Notes: generated from the letters alone by a model not told the origin. DNA of 37,622 nt from Desulfocapsaceae bacterium (GCA_028697885.1 JAQVER010000037.1:1-37622); one strand, 5' to 3'; positions 15,616 through 24,743 are shown, counted from the stretch's first letter. Numbers and translations are program-made.

Positions 15616-17940
15616 TTAACCCATAGGTTCACAAAGGGCCGGAAGACTCACAATCACCTCTGTTCCCTGGTTCAATATCGAATCAAAATGGATCATTCCA
15701 TTATGTTCTTTTACAATACCGGCTGAAACGGACAGTCCCAGACCAGTTCCTCCCATATTACGCTTGGTGGTAAAAAAAGGATCTGTCACCTTGTTCAGCA
15801 CATCCGGGGCGATACCAGCTCCCTCATCACGAATGACAATCTCAACCCCATCGCTCTCCCGGTTATATCTGGTGGCAACAGAAATGGCCAGCCCGCTCTC
15901 ACCCAAAGCCTCGCAACTGTTCTGGATAAGATTGATGACAACCTGTACAAGACGCTGCCTGTTGCCCCGTACATTTGGCAAATTTTCCGCATAAGTAGCG
16001 CTAAAGCTCTTGGTGACTCGATAGATACTGTTCATGGTCAACCTTACTCCTGACTGAACAACATCGTTCATATCAACTTGAACCATCTGGCCGCTGGTCT
16101 CTGCCCTGGCATAATCTTTCAAGTCAACCACAATCTGCCTGATCCTGGCCGCGCTTTCTTCAAGTTCCGCACAGACCCTCGGCAACTGCTGACGCATAAC
16201 TGTATAATCAACGCCAGCCACCGTAAAATCGCCAGTTTCATGATAAAAGTCATCAAGGATTGGCTTGACCGACTCCCACGCCCGAGCCAGGACGGGCAGA
16301 TTTAGCAAGGCTATGGAATTAGGGTTATTGATCTCGTGGGCAACACCGGACACTAGCAGACCAAGGGAAATCATCTTGTCCGCATGCTGAAGCTGTTGCT
16401 GCTGTTTCCTGGCCTGCTCCTCACTCTTTTTTCGTTCCGTCACATCCCTGACGATCCAGATGGCATGCCATTTGTTTCTGATCCGGGTAGAAGAAAGAGA
16501 CAATTCAATCAGCACCTCACTGCCATTCCTGTTTCTAGCCACCAGCTCAACGGTATGGGCAAAATCACCAACCAAACTTTCCCCTTCCAATCCCTGAACA
16601 ATTTGGCTTTCTCCTTCACGGCGAGCATCAATTAATTGATGAATGGGACTTCCCAAGGCCTCGGCACTGGTAAAACCAAAAATTGTTGCCGCCGCCTCAT
16701 TCCAATAAGCGATATTCCCTTCGTGATCCATGAGAATGATACCATCAAGGGCCGAGGCCGTAAGATTACGAAATTTATCTTCACTTTCCCTGAGTGCTGC
16801 TTCAGCCGCCATCCTGGCCTCACAGGTATCAGTATAACGACTGGCAAAGGAGGTAAGATCATCCCCCAAGGCTTTCAGTTCCGCGGGACCTTTCCAGTCA
16901 AAAACAACCTTTTTTTCATTATTGATAATATTATCGAGGCCGACCAGCAGATCTTTCTGAATCGCGTCGATCCTGACCGTAATCCAATTTGCCGTAAAAT
17001 AGACCAGAAGCGACATCATACAGATAACCACTACCACATTGAGCATCAAACTGAACTTCCATGATTCAATGGCACTCTCGTCAACAACGGTTCCCACCCA
17101 CATCACCGCCTGTTTTTCGGCATGAAAGATAAGCGGCATCCAAGCAATTTTATTACGACGCTTATCTTTAAGGATGAGCGGATCACCTTTCCATCCCTCA
17201 CTCTTCAATCCGGGAAATTCTTCAAAGGCATTGCAATCGCCGATTTTGCCGATTCCTTCGTAGATTTTCCTCCCTTTCACATCGAGTTGACATCCTTTCA
17301 GATAGGTTCCATTTTCTGTTACCCATAAAGAATTTTTGAAATTTTCAAGAAAGGTTGACATGTCAATACGCATCATGAGTACCCCTGCTGATGGCATTCC
17401 AGCCTCTCTGACGGCAGAAAGGAGAATCAGGGTATATTCATCGCGACCTGTCAGACGTAAAGGATCATTTTTTTCATCCACCAGACCGACAAAGATCTCG
17501 TTTTCCTTTAGCCCCAAAGAATCTCGCAAAAATGAGCCAGCCAATCTTTCTCTCCTGGGTTCACGTACCGCAAGTCCTCCTTGCGATCTGAAAAAACCAA
17601 GCATTTCACGACCAGAGACATCGAAGAGAGAAAAACCACTGATTGGATCATTAAGGGCAAACCAGTTAACAAAGAGAGATGCCAACGCGTTTTTATCTCC
17701 CGTGTGATTGACAACTTCGAGAGTAGAGGGCAGCGTTGTCGAATGAAGAAGACTTTTTTTCAAACAACGAATTCTGGCATTTAATTTTGCAAAATCCACC
17801 TGCGATCTAGCTTGGGTCTCCAACTCAGCAGCATACTCCAAACGATCAATGGTCTTTGGAAGATTTAAGCCCACAAGAATAAATAGGGGGAAAAGACCCA
17901 AAACGATAACGGTCAAAAAAATAAAAGTACGGATTTTCAT
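15616..17940 (-). CDS. Membrane sensor histidine kinase with periplasmic domain and PAS
   Basis: This 774-residue sensor has an N-terminal transmembrane helix (about 5-27) and a periplasmic domain of about 290 residues that is probably Cache-like. A second helix, LMLNVVVVICMMSLLVYFTANWI, is followed by a HAMP-like linker. A PAS domain (SEDKFRNLTASALDGIILMD) and a coiled segment come next. The phospho-acceptor is His535 in SGVAHEINNPNS, followed by a HATPase domain with NLIQNSCEAL, DEGAGIAP and GGTGLGLSV. The periplasmic part carries a cysteine pair (KGCQLD and GDCNAF) that could sense redox or sulfur species; that is inference. AAGGA precedes the ATG. It is divergent from the rhodanese gene and upstream of its response regulator. 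Confidence 0.92.
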   Translation of the reverse strand: MKIRTFIFLTVIVLGLFPLFILVGLNLPKTIDRLEYAAELETQARSQVDFAKLNARIRCLKKSLLHSTTLPSTLEVVNHTGDKNALASLFVNWFALNDPISGFSLFDVSGREMLGFFRSQGGLAVREPRRERLAGSFLRDSLGLKENEIFVGLVDEKNDPLRLTGRDEYTLILLSAVREAGMPSAGVLMMRIDMSTFLENFKNSLWVTENGTYLKGCQLDVKGRKIYEGIGKIGDCNAFEEFPGLKSEGWKGDPLILKDKRRNKIAWMPLIFHAEKQAVMWVGTVVDESAIESWKFSLMLNVVVVICMMSLLVYFTANWITVRIDAIQKDLLVGLDNIINNEKKVVFDWKGPAELKALGDDLTSFASRYTDTCEARMAAEAALRESEDKFRNLTASALDGIILMDHEGNIAYWNEAAATIFGFTSAEALGSPIHQLIDARREGESQIVQGLEGESLVGDFAHTVELVARNRNGSEVLIELSLSSTRIRNKWHAIWIVRDVTERKKSEEQARKQQQQLQHADKMISLGLLVSGVAHEINNPNSIALLNLPVLARAWESVKPILDDFYHETGDFTVAGVDYTVMRQQLPRVCAELEESAARIRQIVVDLKDYARAETSGQMVQVDMNDVVQSGVRLTMNSIYRVTKSFSATYAENLPNVRGNRQRLVQVVINLIQNSCEALGESGLAISVATRYNRESDGVEIVIRDEGAGIAPDVLNKVTDPFFTTKRNMGGTGLGLSVSAGIVKEHNGMIHFDSILNQGTEVIVSLPALCEPMG

Positions 17941-18404
17941 AAGTCCTTCTATCTGATAGAGATGCTCATCAAACTGTTCAGCGTACAGATTTTACAGGAA
18001 CATAAAATAATCTTTACATGCACTACTCTCCTGCAATTTTTTTTGCTCGCTCCTCAAAATACGACATATTCAACCATAACCGCCACGATTTATCTGCACA
18101 TTATCTCGACATTCCACACAAATAGACAGAGGCAAGAAACAGATATCATGTCTTTATTTGACAAGTTCAGCACCATATTTCTTTAGCGTACCTTTAATTT
18201 TTTTGCACCCGTTATATCAACTATTCTTACGACAAGTATCACAATAAAATTGTATAATCGGCACGTTACAAGGAATTCATCTTTGGCATATAAAATGCAT
18301 TATCTTATTCAATATTAATAGTTCGTCCAGGTTACAATCATCTTATTTTTTCCGATTTAGCCGTAGCGAACCTAACTTATCTCATAAGCGCCTTGGAGGG
18401 CTGT
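17941..18404. other. Divergent regulatory region, kinase / Sec-rhodanese
   Basis: About 460 AT-rich bases between the kinase (minus) and the rhodanese lipoprotein (plus). It carries a -24/-12 promoter at 18282-18299 and a small palindrome ACAAT-AAA-ATTGT at 18241-18253. A repeated GACAAGT at 18160-18166 and 18231-18237 could be an activator site. A short ORF in 17962-18186 has no RBS or family features and I do not call it. Confidence 0.6.
18282..18299 (+). promoter_or_regulatory. Sigma-54 (-24/-12) promoter of the rhodanese lipoprotein gene
   Basis: TTTGGCATATAAAATGCA has GG at 18285-18286 and GC at 18297-18298 with exactly ten bases between, matching TGGCA...TTGCA with one change in the -12 box (ATGCA). 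It reads toward the rhodanese gene, about 95 bases before the ATG from the predicted start. Confidence 0.7.
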
Positions 18405-19736
18405 ATGAAAAAATCGTTGATCAAATTTATTCCTTTCCTGATCATGGCATCCTTTCTAACGACAGGATGTAGTCAGACAGGTACCACCCACGCCAAATTG
18501 ATACCCCAGCATGGAACCAGCAGTGGTGACAGGAGTATACTCCTTGCAACAGTGCCGGTCTATATGGGAAATGTTGCAGATGTATCAAGAAAAGCAAAAG
18601 TCATTGCCATTGAAGTTGGTAAAGGCGAAGCCGCCAAAACCATCCTCGTAAAATTTGATGACAAAACCAAAGGAATTGAAAATGCAGTACCGGGCCATGC
18701 ATCCATTATTAACTATGAGATGCGTGGAGGTGAACCCTGGGCCACAGTCATCAAACCCAAACTGGCAAAACTACCAGCAGGTGTTACAGAGATTAAAACG
18801 GCTGAGTTGAAGACCATGATGGATAAGGGAGAAAAGTTCACCCTCATTGATGCAAGACCGGCAAAGCGTTTTGCTGCATCAAATCTGCCGGGGGCCATTA
18901 ACATTCCATCTGATGAATTTAAAAACCAATCCAACAAACTCCCTCAAAACAAGGATGAACTTCTTGTCTTCTACTGCGGAGGGCCCACGTGAGGCATGTC
19001 CACTTCTTCCGCCGGTCAGGCGAAAAAAATGGGCTACAAGAATATTCGTGTCTATCTCGACGGTGAACCTGGATGGGACAAAGCCGGCTATCCAACTTAT
19101 GCCGCCAAGGGATTTATCAGCAAGGGAAATATAGTACTCATCGATCTGCGTTCCGCTGACAAAGCAGCAGCTGAACGTATTCCAAGATCAGTATCTATTC
19201 CTTACGCAACACTCAATGACAAGATTGGAAGTCTGCCCAAAAAAGCACCCTTTGTCCTTTACGGTGATAGTACGGATCAGGCTATGAGTGCACTGAAAGA
19301 TATGCACGAAGCAGGACTGAAAAAAATCTCTCTAGTTCAAGGAAATATTGATGGCTGGATCAAATCCGGCGGTGAGACAACAAGCGGTCCTGTGATCACC
19401 ACCATCAACTGGAAACGGAAAATGGAAAAAGGTGAGGTCTCCATGGCTGACTTCCTCAATGTCGCCAATGGTAATGCAACCGATGCCGTTATTCTCGATG
19501 TACGCACCAAGGATGAAAGCGCTGAAGGAAAGTACAAAAATGCTATTTCCATCCCTCTTGATCAAGTGGGAAGCCGTATGGGAGAATTGCCCAAAGACAA
19601 AAAGATCTATATTCACTGCACCACCGGAGCCAGAGCTGATATGGCTGCCAAAGAGTTGAACAATAATGGCTACAAGGCATTTTTCCTCGTTGGAGCTGTT
19701 AAATGTAAGGGCAATGACTGCACCATAACAGACTAA
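18405..19736 (+). CDS. Selenocysteine-containing triple-rhodanese lipoprotein
   Basis: One 443-residue reading frame with an in-frame TGA at 18990-18992 (residue 196), best read as selenocysteine. GGAGGG at 18395-18400 fixes the ATG at 18405. A TTG at 18393 lies on the RBS. Residues 1-22 are a lipoprotein signal ending LTTGC (lipidated Cys22). Residues 23-126 are an unrecognised domain. Rhodanese domain 1 (about 127-230) has IDAR, LPGAINIP and the loop FYCGGPTUGMSTSSA: Cys191 is at the usual nucleophile position and Sec196 is five residues on. Domain 2 (236-324) is degenerate, with YGDSTDQ lacking cysteine. Domain 3 (336-443) has an intact HCTTGAR loop (Cys405) and a CKGNDC tail. It probably transfers sulfane sulfur in the envelope. 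It has its own sigma-54 promoter and terminator and lies beside a two-component system and near the Mo reductase operon. Confidence 0.85.
18993..19029 (+). promoter_or_regulatory. Putative SECIS element after the in-frame UGA
   Basis: CGCC (19010-19013) pairs with GGCG (19019-19022) around a GGTCA loop. UU/AA pairs continue below a bulged C. The apical GGUC lies 21 bases after the UGA, close to the spacing in E. coli fdhF, whose SECIS also has GGUC in its loop. The lower stem is weak (A/U). Confidence 0.65.
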
Positions 19737-19770
19737 AAGTATAAAAAGTTTCACCTTTATATCAGCACAA

Positions 19771-19811
19771 GGAAGAGGCGTACTCTACGTATGCCTCTTC
19801 CTTTTTTTTTT
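19771..19811 (+). terminator. Terminator of the Sec-rhodanese gene
   Basis: GGAAGAGGC (19771-19779) pairs with GCCTCTTCC (19793-19801), followed by ten T. Confidence 0.95.
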
Positions 19812-19882
19812 ATTCCAGAGTATTCTGTTTTATTTTTCAAGGATTCCTATTTTCTCCTCTTATTTCCATTTTCCTGACAGGT

Positions 19883-21574
19883 ATGAGCATGAGTACAGAT
19901 GACAAAAAGATTATCTATTCGATGATCAAGGTAAGCAAATATTACGATAGCAAACCCGTTCTCAAAGACATTTCTCTTTCCTATTTTTATGGGGCCAAGA
20001 TCGGGGTTCTGGGACTGAACGGTTCCGGTAAGAGTACTCTGCTGCGCATTCTCGCCGGTATTGATACCGAATTTAACGGGGAAACCATTCTCTCTCCTGG
20101 GCTGACCATCGACTATCTGGATCAGGAACCCCAGCTTGATCCAGAAAAAACAGTCAGACAGATCGTCGAAGAAGGAGTGCAGGGTACCGTTGATCTGCTC
20201 CATGAATTTAACGTCATCAATGAAAAATTTGCCGAACCTATGAGCGATGACGAGATGCAGGCGCTCATTGACAGACAGGGCGAAGTACAGGACAAGTTGG
20301 ACACTTTGAACGCCTGGGATCTCGACAGTAAACTGGAAATGGCCATGGATGCCCTGCGCTGTCCGGCTCCGGAAACCCTGTGTGCAATCCTCTCCGGTGG
20401 TGAGAAACGGAGGGTAGCCCTCTGTCGTATTCTCTTGAAACAGCCGGACATCCTCCTGCTGGACGAGCCTACTAATCACCTGGATGCAGAGTCTGTTTCC
20501 TGGCTTGAGCAACACCTGCAGCAATATGCCGGAACCATTATTGCCGTGACCCATGATCGCTATTTCCTGGACAATGTGGCCGGCTGGATTCTGGAACTTG
20601 ACCGGGGTATTGGCATTCCCTGGAAGGGAAATTATTCCTCCTGGTTGGAACAGAAGGAGAGACGGCTGGCAACAGAAGAAAAATCAGAGAGTGACCGACA
20701 GCGTACCCTGCAACGTGAGCTGGAATGGATCAGGATGTCAGCCAAGGGCAGACATGCAAAATCCAAGGCCAGGATCAACTCCTATGAACAACTGCTGAGT
20801 CAGGAGACCGAAAAGATGGCTCAGGAGATGCAGATCTTTATTCCACCCGGACCACGTCTTGGCAAAGTGGTGATTGAAGCGGAACATGTACGGAAAAGTC
20901 TGGGCGATAAATTACTGGTTGAAGATCTGAATTTTAAACTCCCTGCCGGTGGCATCGTGGGAGTCATTGGACCCAACGGCGCCGGCAAATCTACTCTCTT
21001 CAAAATGATCACCGGTGAAGATACGCCGGATGCGGGCACCATCCGGCTGGGGGAGACCGTCAAGCTTGGTTATGTCGACCAGAACCGTGACTCCCTGAAT
21101 CCGGAACAGACAATCTGGGAAGCGGTTTCCGAGGGGCAGGAAACCGTCTGGCTCGGCACCAAAGAGATTAATTCCCGGGCCTACGTGGCCAAATTCAACT
21201 TTTCCGGCTCTGCCCAGCAGAAGAAGGTGGGTCTGCTCTCAGGCGGCCAGCGCAACCGGGTCCATCTGGCCCGCATGCTCAAGGAAGGTGGCAACGTCCT
21301 GCTCCTCGACGAGCCCACCAATGATCTTGATATCAACACCATGCGAGCCCTGGAAGAGGCCTTGATCAATTTCGGCGGCTGCGCTGTGGTCATCAGCCAT
21401 GACCGCTGGTTTCTCGACCGGATCGCCACCCACATCCTGGCCTTTGAAGGGGATTCACAGGTTGTCTGGTTTGAAGGGAACTACTCGGATTATGAAAAGG
21501 ATCGTAAAGCGCGACTGGGAGCAGCGGCCGATCAGCCGCATCGCATTAAATACCGACAATTGACCAGACAATAA
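19883..21574 (+). CDS. ettA: ABC-F protein, energy-dependent translational throttle
   Basis: EttA binds the ribosomal E site and gates early elongation by cellular energy state. The 563-residue protein has two ABC cassettes: Walker A GLNGSGKST and GPNGAGKST, signatures LSGGEKRRV and LSGGQRNRV, and Walker B LLLDEPTNHLD and LLLDEPTNDLD. It has no membrane segments. The linker between the cassettes (KGRHAKSKARI) and an arm insertion in the first cassette match EttA. Two ATGs lie at 19883 and 19889; either is possible and the upstream Shine-Dalgarno is modest (CAGG). It stands alone between the rhodanese terminator and a long hairpin. Confidence 0.93.
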   Translation: MSMSTDDKKIIYSMIKVSKYYDSKPVLKDISLSYFYGAKIGVLGLNGSGKSTLLRILAGIDTEFNGETILSPGLTIDYLDQEPQLDPEKTVRQIVEEGVQGTVDLLHEFNVINEKFAEPMSDDEMQALIDRQGEVQDKLDTLNAWDLDSKLEMAMDALRCPAPETLCAILSGGEKRRVALCRILLKQPDILLLDEPTNHLDAESVSWLEQHLQQYAGTIIAVTHDRYFLDNVAGWILELDRGIGIPWKGNYSSWLEQKERRLATEEKSESDRQRTLQRELEWIRMSAKGRHAKSKARINSYEQLLSQETEKMAQEMQIFIPPGPRLGKVVIEAEHVRKSLGDKLLVEDLNFKLPAGGIVGVIGPNGAGKSTLFKMITGEDTPDAGTIRLGETVKLGYVDQNRDSLNPEQTIWEAVSEGQETVWLGTKEINSRAYVAKFNFSGSAQQKKVGLLSGGQRNRVHLARMLKEGGNVLLLDEPTNDLDINTMRALEEALINFGGCAVVISHDRWFLDRIATHILAFEGDSQVVWFEGNYSDYEKDRKARLGAAADQPHRIKYRQLTRQ

Positions 21575-21593
21575 TAAAACAACGTAAAAACTC

Positions 21594-21652
21594 AGGTGGA
21601 TAGTCTGTAGTCTTTTGGACTGTTAGACTAAAGTTCTACAGGCTCTCCACCT
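21594..21652. terminator. Long imperfect hairpin after ettA
   Basis: AGGTGGATAGTCTGTAG (21594-21610) is complementary to 21636-21652 at 15 of 17 positions, with further partial pairing inside. No T-run follows, so it may be a repeat-type hairpin or a factor-dependent end between the convergent ettA and HPt genes. Confidence 0.5.
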
Positions 21653-21697
21653 CCAGCCTAAATACCCTCAAGGACACTCAGTAAAACCACTCAATCC

Positions 21698-22021
21698 TTA
21701 AAGCTCGCGCATCAGTGTCAATAACGTTTCCAGCTGTGGAATCTTTTCCTTGGCTACGGTCAATGACCCCTGCCGACAGTCTTGTTCGATGGCCATAGCC
21801 ACATCCCTGATCGCTTCCAGACCAAGACTTGCCGCCGCGCCTTTGATGGAATGAGATGCGCCTCTGGCCTCAGCCGAGTCCCCATTTTCCACTGCCTGAG
21901 TTAGAATAGCCATATCGGAGGCCGAGGAATCTTTGAAGATCATTATCAATTCATGGAGCAACTCTTCATCATTATCCACCTGACCCATGGCAAATTCTTT
22001 GTTCCAACACAAATCAGTCAT
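21698..22021 (-). CDS. HPt domain phosphotransfer protein
   Basis: The 107-residue single-domain protein has the HPt signature ASHSIKGAAASLG with phospho-acceptor His57, and the helical-bundle pattern before and after it. HPt proteins shuttle phosphate between hybrid kinases and response regulators in the cytosol. No partner kinase with a receiver is visible in the window, and the kinase at 15616-17940 is a simple HisKA type. AGGAG lies at good spacing before the ATG. The gene is downstream of the tsaC-type gene by 63 bases on the same strand. Confidence 0.9.
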   Translation of the reverse strand: MTDLCWNKEFAMGQVDNDEELLHELIMIFKDSSASDMAILTQAVENGDSAEARGASHSIKGAAASLGLEAIRDVAMAIEQDCRQGSLTVAKEKIPQLETLLTLMREL

Positions 22022-22084
22022 AACCTGTTTCTCCTGGCCATCAATCCATATTTTTTAAGGCGAAGGGGGCGAGAGTAAAGCCTT

Positions 22085-22756
22085 TCAAGCATCCGCCTTG
22101 GTTACCTGCAGCAAGGAAGAGAAATCAACAACCCCTGCTCTGATTAATTGCAACTTTCCCTTACACTCCCCAATCACTGTTGAGCTCATACCTCCGGACG
22201 TCTGCCCGCCATCAAGGATACAGTCCACGCCAGATCCAAAAGAGTGCCGCACCTCATCCGCCGTACGGGCAGCAGCCATACCAGAAAGATTGGCGCTGGT
22301 CGCAGTCATCGGCCTGCCCCACATCTGACCAAAGATTCTGGCGACCGGATGCGGCGAGATCCGCACACCAATGCCTCCACTCCCACCAGTCAACAGCAAC
22401 GAGAGATGAGTGCCTGCTGGAAAAACCAACGTCAGAGGACCAGGCCAGAAAAGTTCCATGAGTGGCAGGAATACCTGCGGAATCGAACTTACCAACTCAG
22501 ACAACTGATTTTTATCCTGAACAAGAACCAGAAAAGGCTTATGGAAGGGACGTTCCTTGAGCCTGAAAAGCTTTTCCAATGCCTTTTCATTAAAGGGATC
22601 AACGGCCAGACCATAAAAAGTCTCTGTGGGAAAAGCAACAACCCCACCCTGCCCAAGCACCGAAACAGCCCGTCGGAAATCCTCATCTGACGGGTCAGGG
22701 ATCAGATTATCAGCAGAAGAATCAACCTTCAATATTTCTGGCCTTTTCCTCAACAT
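22085..22756 (-). CDS. tsaC: L-threonylcarbamoyladenylate synthase (YrdC/Sua5 family)
   Basis: This enzyme makes threonylcarbamoyl-AMP for the t6A modification of tRNAs reading ANN codons. Visible motifs are [40 protein letters not shown] and TSANLSG, and the STVI motif near the end. At about 223 residues it is the short YrdC/TsaC form. The open frame continues far upstream over purD-purE in low-complexity, Trp/Arg-rich sequence, which I reject. The ATG at 22756 overlaps purD-purE by 35 bases. A TTG at 22732, with AGGAAAAGG ahead, is an equally possible start. Confidence 0.87.
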   Translation of the reverse strand: MLRKRPEILKVDSSADNLIPDPSDEDFRRAVSVLGQGGVVAFPTETFYGLAVDPFNEKALEKLFRLKERPFHKPFLVLVQDKNQLSELVSSIPQVFLPLMELFWPGPLTLVFPAGTHLSLLLTGGSGGIGVRISPHPVARIFGQMWGRPMTATSANLSGMAAARTADEVRHSFGSGVDCILDGGQTSGGMSSTVIGECKGKLQLIRAGVVDFSSLLQVTKADA

Positions 22757-24497
22757 CTCTGACCATTTCCAGCTTATACTCCTGCAATCTACTTGCAACT
22801 TCCTTATCTTCCAGGGCAAGAATCCGGGCAGCAAAGACCGCACCATTTTTAGCCCCTGGTTTTCCAATCGCCATGGTAGCGACAGGAATTCCCGGTGGCA
22901 TCTGCACCGTGGCAAGCAGGGCGTCCAGCCCACGGAGCGGCGAGGCATCAAGGGGCACGCCGATGACAGGTAGTTCGGTATGGGCAGCCAGAACTCCAGC
23001 CAGATGAGCAGCCATCCCGGCACCAGCTATAATAATTTTCAATCCTCGTTCCTGGGCAGTACTCGCCCAACGAGCCGCCCTCTCCGGAGTTCTATGTGCT
23101 GATGCCACCGTCATTTCATACGGTATCAGCATCTTTTTCAGAAAATCAGCCGCCGCCTGCATGACCGGTAGATCTGAATCACTGCCCATAATAATACCGA
23201 CCAGTGCCTTTGATTTCTGTTTTCCAGGGCGCCGTAACGCTTTAGCACCAATGTCACGTCGACTATAACATCCTGTCCACTGGATACAATCTACCGCTTT
23301 GTAAGCCTGTTCAATAGCCTTCTCAAGGGTCTTACCAACTGCTGTCACCCCCAAGACCCGACCACCAGCTGTGACCGTTCGTTCATTCTTCGTTGCTGTT
23401 CCTGCATGAAAGACCTGAACATCTGGCTCCTTGGTCGCCTTGCTCAGCCCTTTAATGACCTTACCCGTATCATATGCGCCCGGATATCCGCCAGAAGACA
23501 TCACTACACAGACAGTTGGCCGTGGGTCAATCTTCATTTCAATCGTATCCAGAGTCCCATCAATCACTGCCTCAAAGATGTCGATCACGTCACTTTTCAG
23601 TCGCATCAATAAAGGTTGAGCCTCCGGGTCACCAAAACGACAATTGAACTCAAGAACCTTGACCTTATCCTCAGCAATCATCAAACCGGCATAGAGCATC
23701 CCTTTGAAAGGCCGCCCCTCTGCAGCCATCCCCTGAATAGTGGGCAGCATAACCTTATTCATGACATAATCCGCTATAGCCTCAGTTACCACCGGAGCTG
23801 GAGAATACGCTCCCATCCCGCCAGTATTCGGCCCTTTATCTCCATCATAGATGGCTTTATGATCCTGCGATGTAGGCAGGGGGAGCACAGTCTTGCCGTC
23901 GGTGAAGGCAATAAAAGAGGCCTCCTCACCCTGCAAACAAGCCTCGATCACCACTTTGTTGCCTGCCTCCCCAAAAGCCTTGTCCTGCATGATAAGCTCA
24001 ACTGCATCCTTCGCTTCCTTGACAGTAGAGGCAACAATAACACCCTTACCAGCAGCGAGGCCATCTGCCTTAACAACAAGAGGAGCGCCAATCTGATCAA
24101 TATATTTCTCAGCTTTTTTCAGGTTATCAAAGACCTTGAATGAAGCAGTGGGTATGGCATATTTTTCCATAAATTCTTTGGCAAAGACCTTACTCCCTTC
24201 AAGGAAGGCAGCGTTTTTACGCGGTCCGAAGATACGTAATCCCTCTTCCTCAAATCGATCAACGATTCCAGCAGCCAGTGATGATTCAGGACCAACAATG
24301 GTCAGATCAATCTTCTCATGAAGGGCAAATTGGAGCAGGGCCTCAATGTCAGTGGCCGCAAGGTCCACACACTCGGCCATACGCTTTATTCCGGCATTTC
24401 CCGGCGCACAATAGATCTTTTTGACTCTGGCGCTTTGAGATATTTTCCAAACCAATGCATGCTCACGACCACCAGAACCAACAACCAAAACTTTCAT
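22722..24497 (-). CDS. purD-purE: Fused phosphoribosylamine--glycine ligase / N5-carboxyaminoimidazole ribonucleotide mutase
   Basis: A 591-residue fusion of two purine enzymes. Residues 1-428 are PurD, the ATP-grasp GAR synthetase: [27 protein letters not shown] and [11 protein letters not shown] are visible. Residues 430-591 are PurE with [36 protein letters not shown] and [15 protein letters not shown], most like the class that uses N5-CAIR and so would need a PurK elsewhere. The two catalyse steps 2 and 6 of IMP synthesis, which are not consecutive. The join is a short linker (RRPGKQKS) with no stop or frameshift. tsaC overlaps its 3' end. Confidence 0.93.
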   Translation of the reverse strand: MKVLVVGSGGREHALVWKISQSARVKKIYCAPGNAGIKRMAECVDLAATDIEALLQFALHEKIDLTIVGPESSLAAGIVDRFEEEGLRIFGPRKNAAFLEGSKVFAKEFMEKYAIPTASFKVFDNLKKAEKYIDQIGAPLVVKADGLAAGKGVIVASTVKEAKDAVELIMQDKAFGEAGNKVVIEACLQGEEASFIAFTDGKTVLPLPTSQDHKAIYDGDKGPNTGGMGAYSPAPVVTEAIADYVMNKVMLPTIQGMAAEGRPFKGMLYAGLMIAEDKVKVLEFNCRFGDPEAQPLLMRLKSDVIDIFEAVIDGTLDTIEMKIDPRPTVCVVMSSGGYPGAYDTGKVIKGLSKATKEPDVQVFHAGTATKNERTVTAGGRVLGVTAVGKTLEKAIEQAYKAVDCIQWTGCYSRRDIGAKALRRPGKQKSKALVGIIMGSDSDLPVMQAAADFLKKMLIPYEMTVASAHRTPERAARWASTAQERGLKIIIAGAGMAAHLAGVLAAHTELPVIGVPLDASPLRGLDALLATVQMPPGIPVATMAIGKPGAKNGAVFAARILALEDKEVASRLQEYKLEMVRDVEEKARNIEG

Positions 24498-24642
24498 TCA
24501 ATCACTCCTGTAATATTTAAATTCCTGCTGGACAAAATTTAATTTTGTCCTCAGTTAATTAATTTTTCTTTTTTGCCAAAACAACAAGACGAATTGCAGA
24601 CAATCTTTTTTCCATAAATAATCAGGAAACAACTTCTCACCA

Positions 24643-24670
24643 TTGACAATTCCTTCCTAATGACTAAAAT
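24643..24670 (+). promoter_or_regulatory. Sigma-70 promoter of the TetR gene
   Basis: A perfect TTGACA (24643-24648) and TAAAAT (24665-24670) are separated by 16 bases and read toward the TetR gene. The operator begins on the last base of the -10. Confidence 0.75.
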
Positions 24671-24687
24671 GAATGAATAACCATTCA
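24670..24687. promoter_or_regulatory. FadR(Bacillus)-type operator
   Basis: TGAATGAATAACCATTCA has 6-6-6 dyad symmetry and differs at one of 18 positions from the B. subtilis FadR consensus as I remember it. Covering the transcription start, it would give autorepression. Confidence 0.7.
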
Positions 24688-24743
24688 ATTTTATTTACTC
24701 CTGATTTTCTTCCAAATTCATACATACTTTTTTTTACTTATTA

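Noticed and set aside
17962..18186. Small plus-strand ORF in the kinase/rhodanese intergenic region
   Set aside because: No Shine-Dalgarno, unusual composition and no domain. It lies in a regulatory region.
18405..19736. Two separate genes or a nonsense-mutated pseudogene at the rhodanese locus
   Set aside because: The frame is intact on both sides, the domain is continuous across the TGA, the ATG at 18996 has no Shine-Dalgarno, and the TGA sits in the active-site loop with a SECIS-like hairpin after it. Selenocysteine explains all of this better.
22757..23023. N-terminal extension of the tsaC-type protein
   Set aside because: It reads Trp/Arg-rich sequence inside purD-purE, has no family match, and better starts exist at 22756 or 22732.
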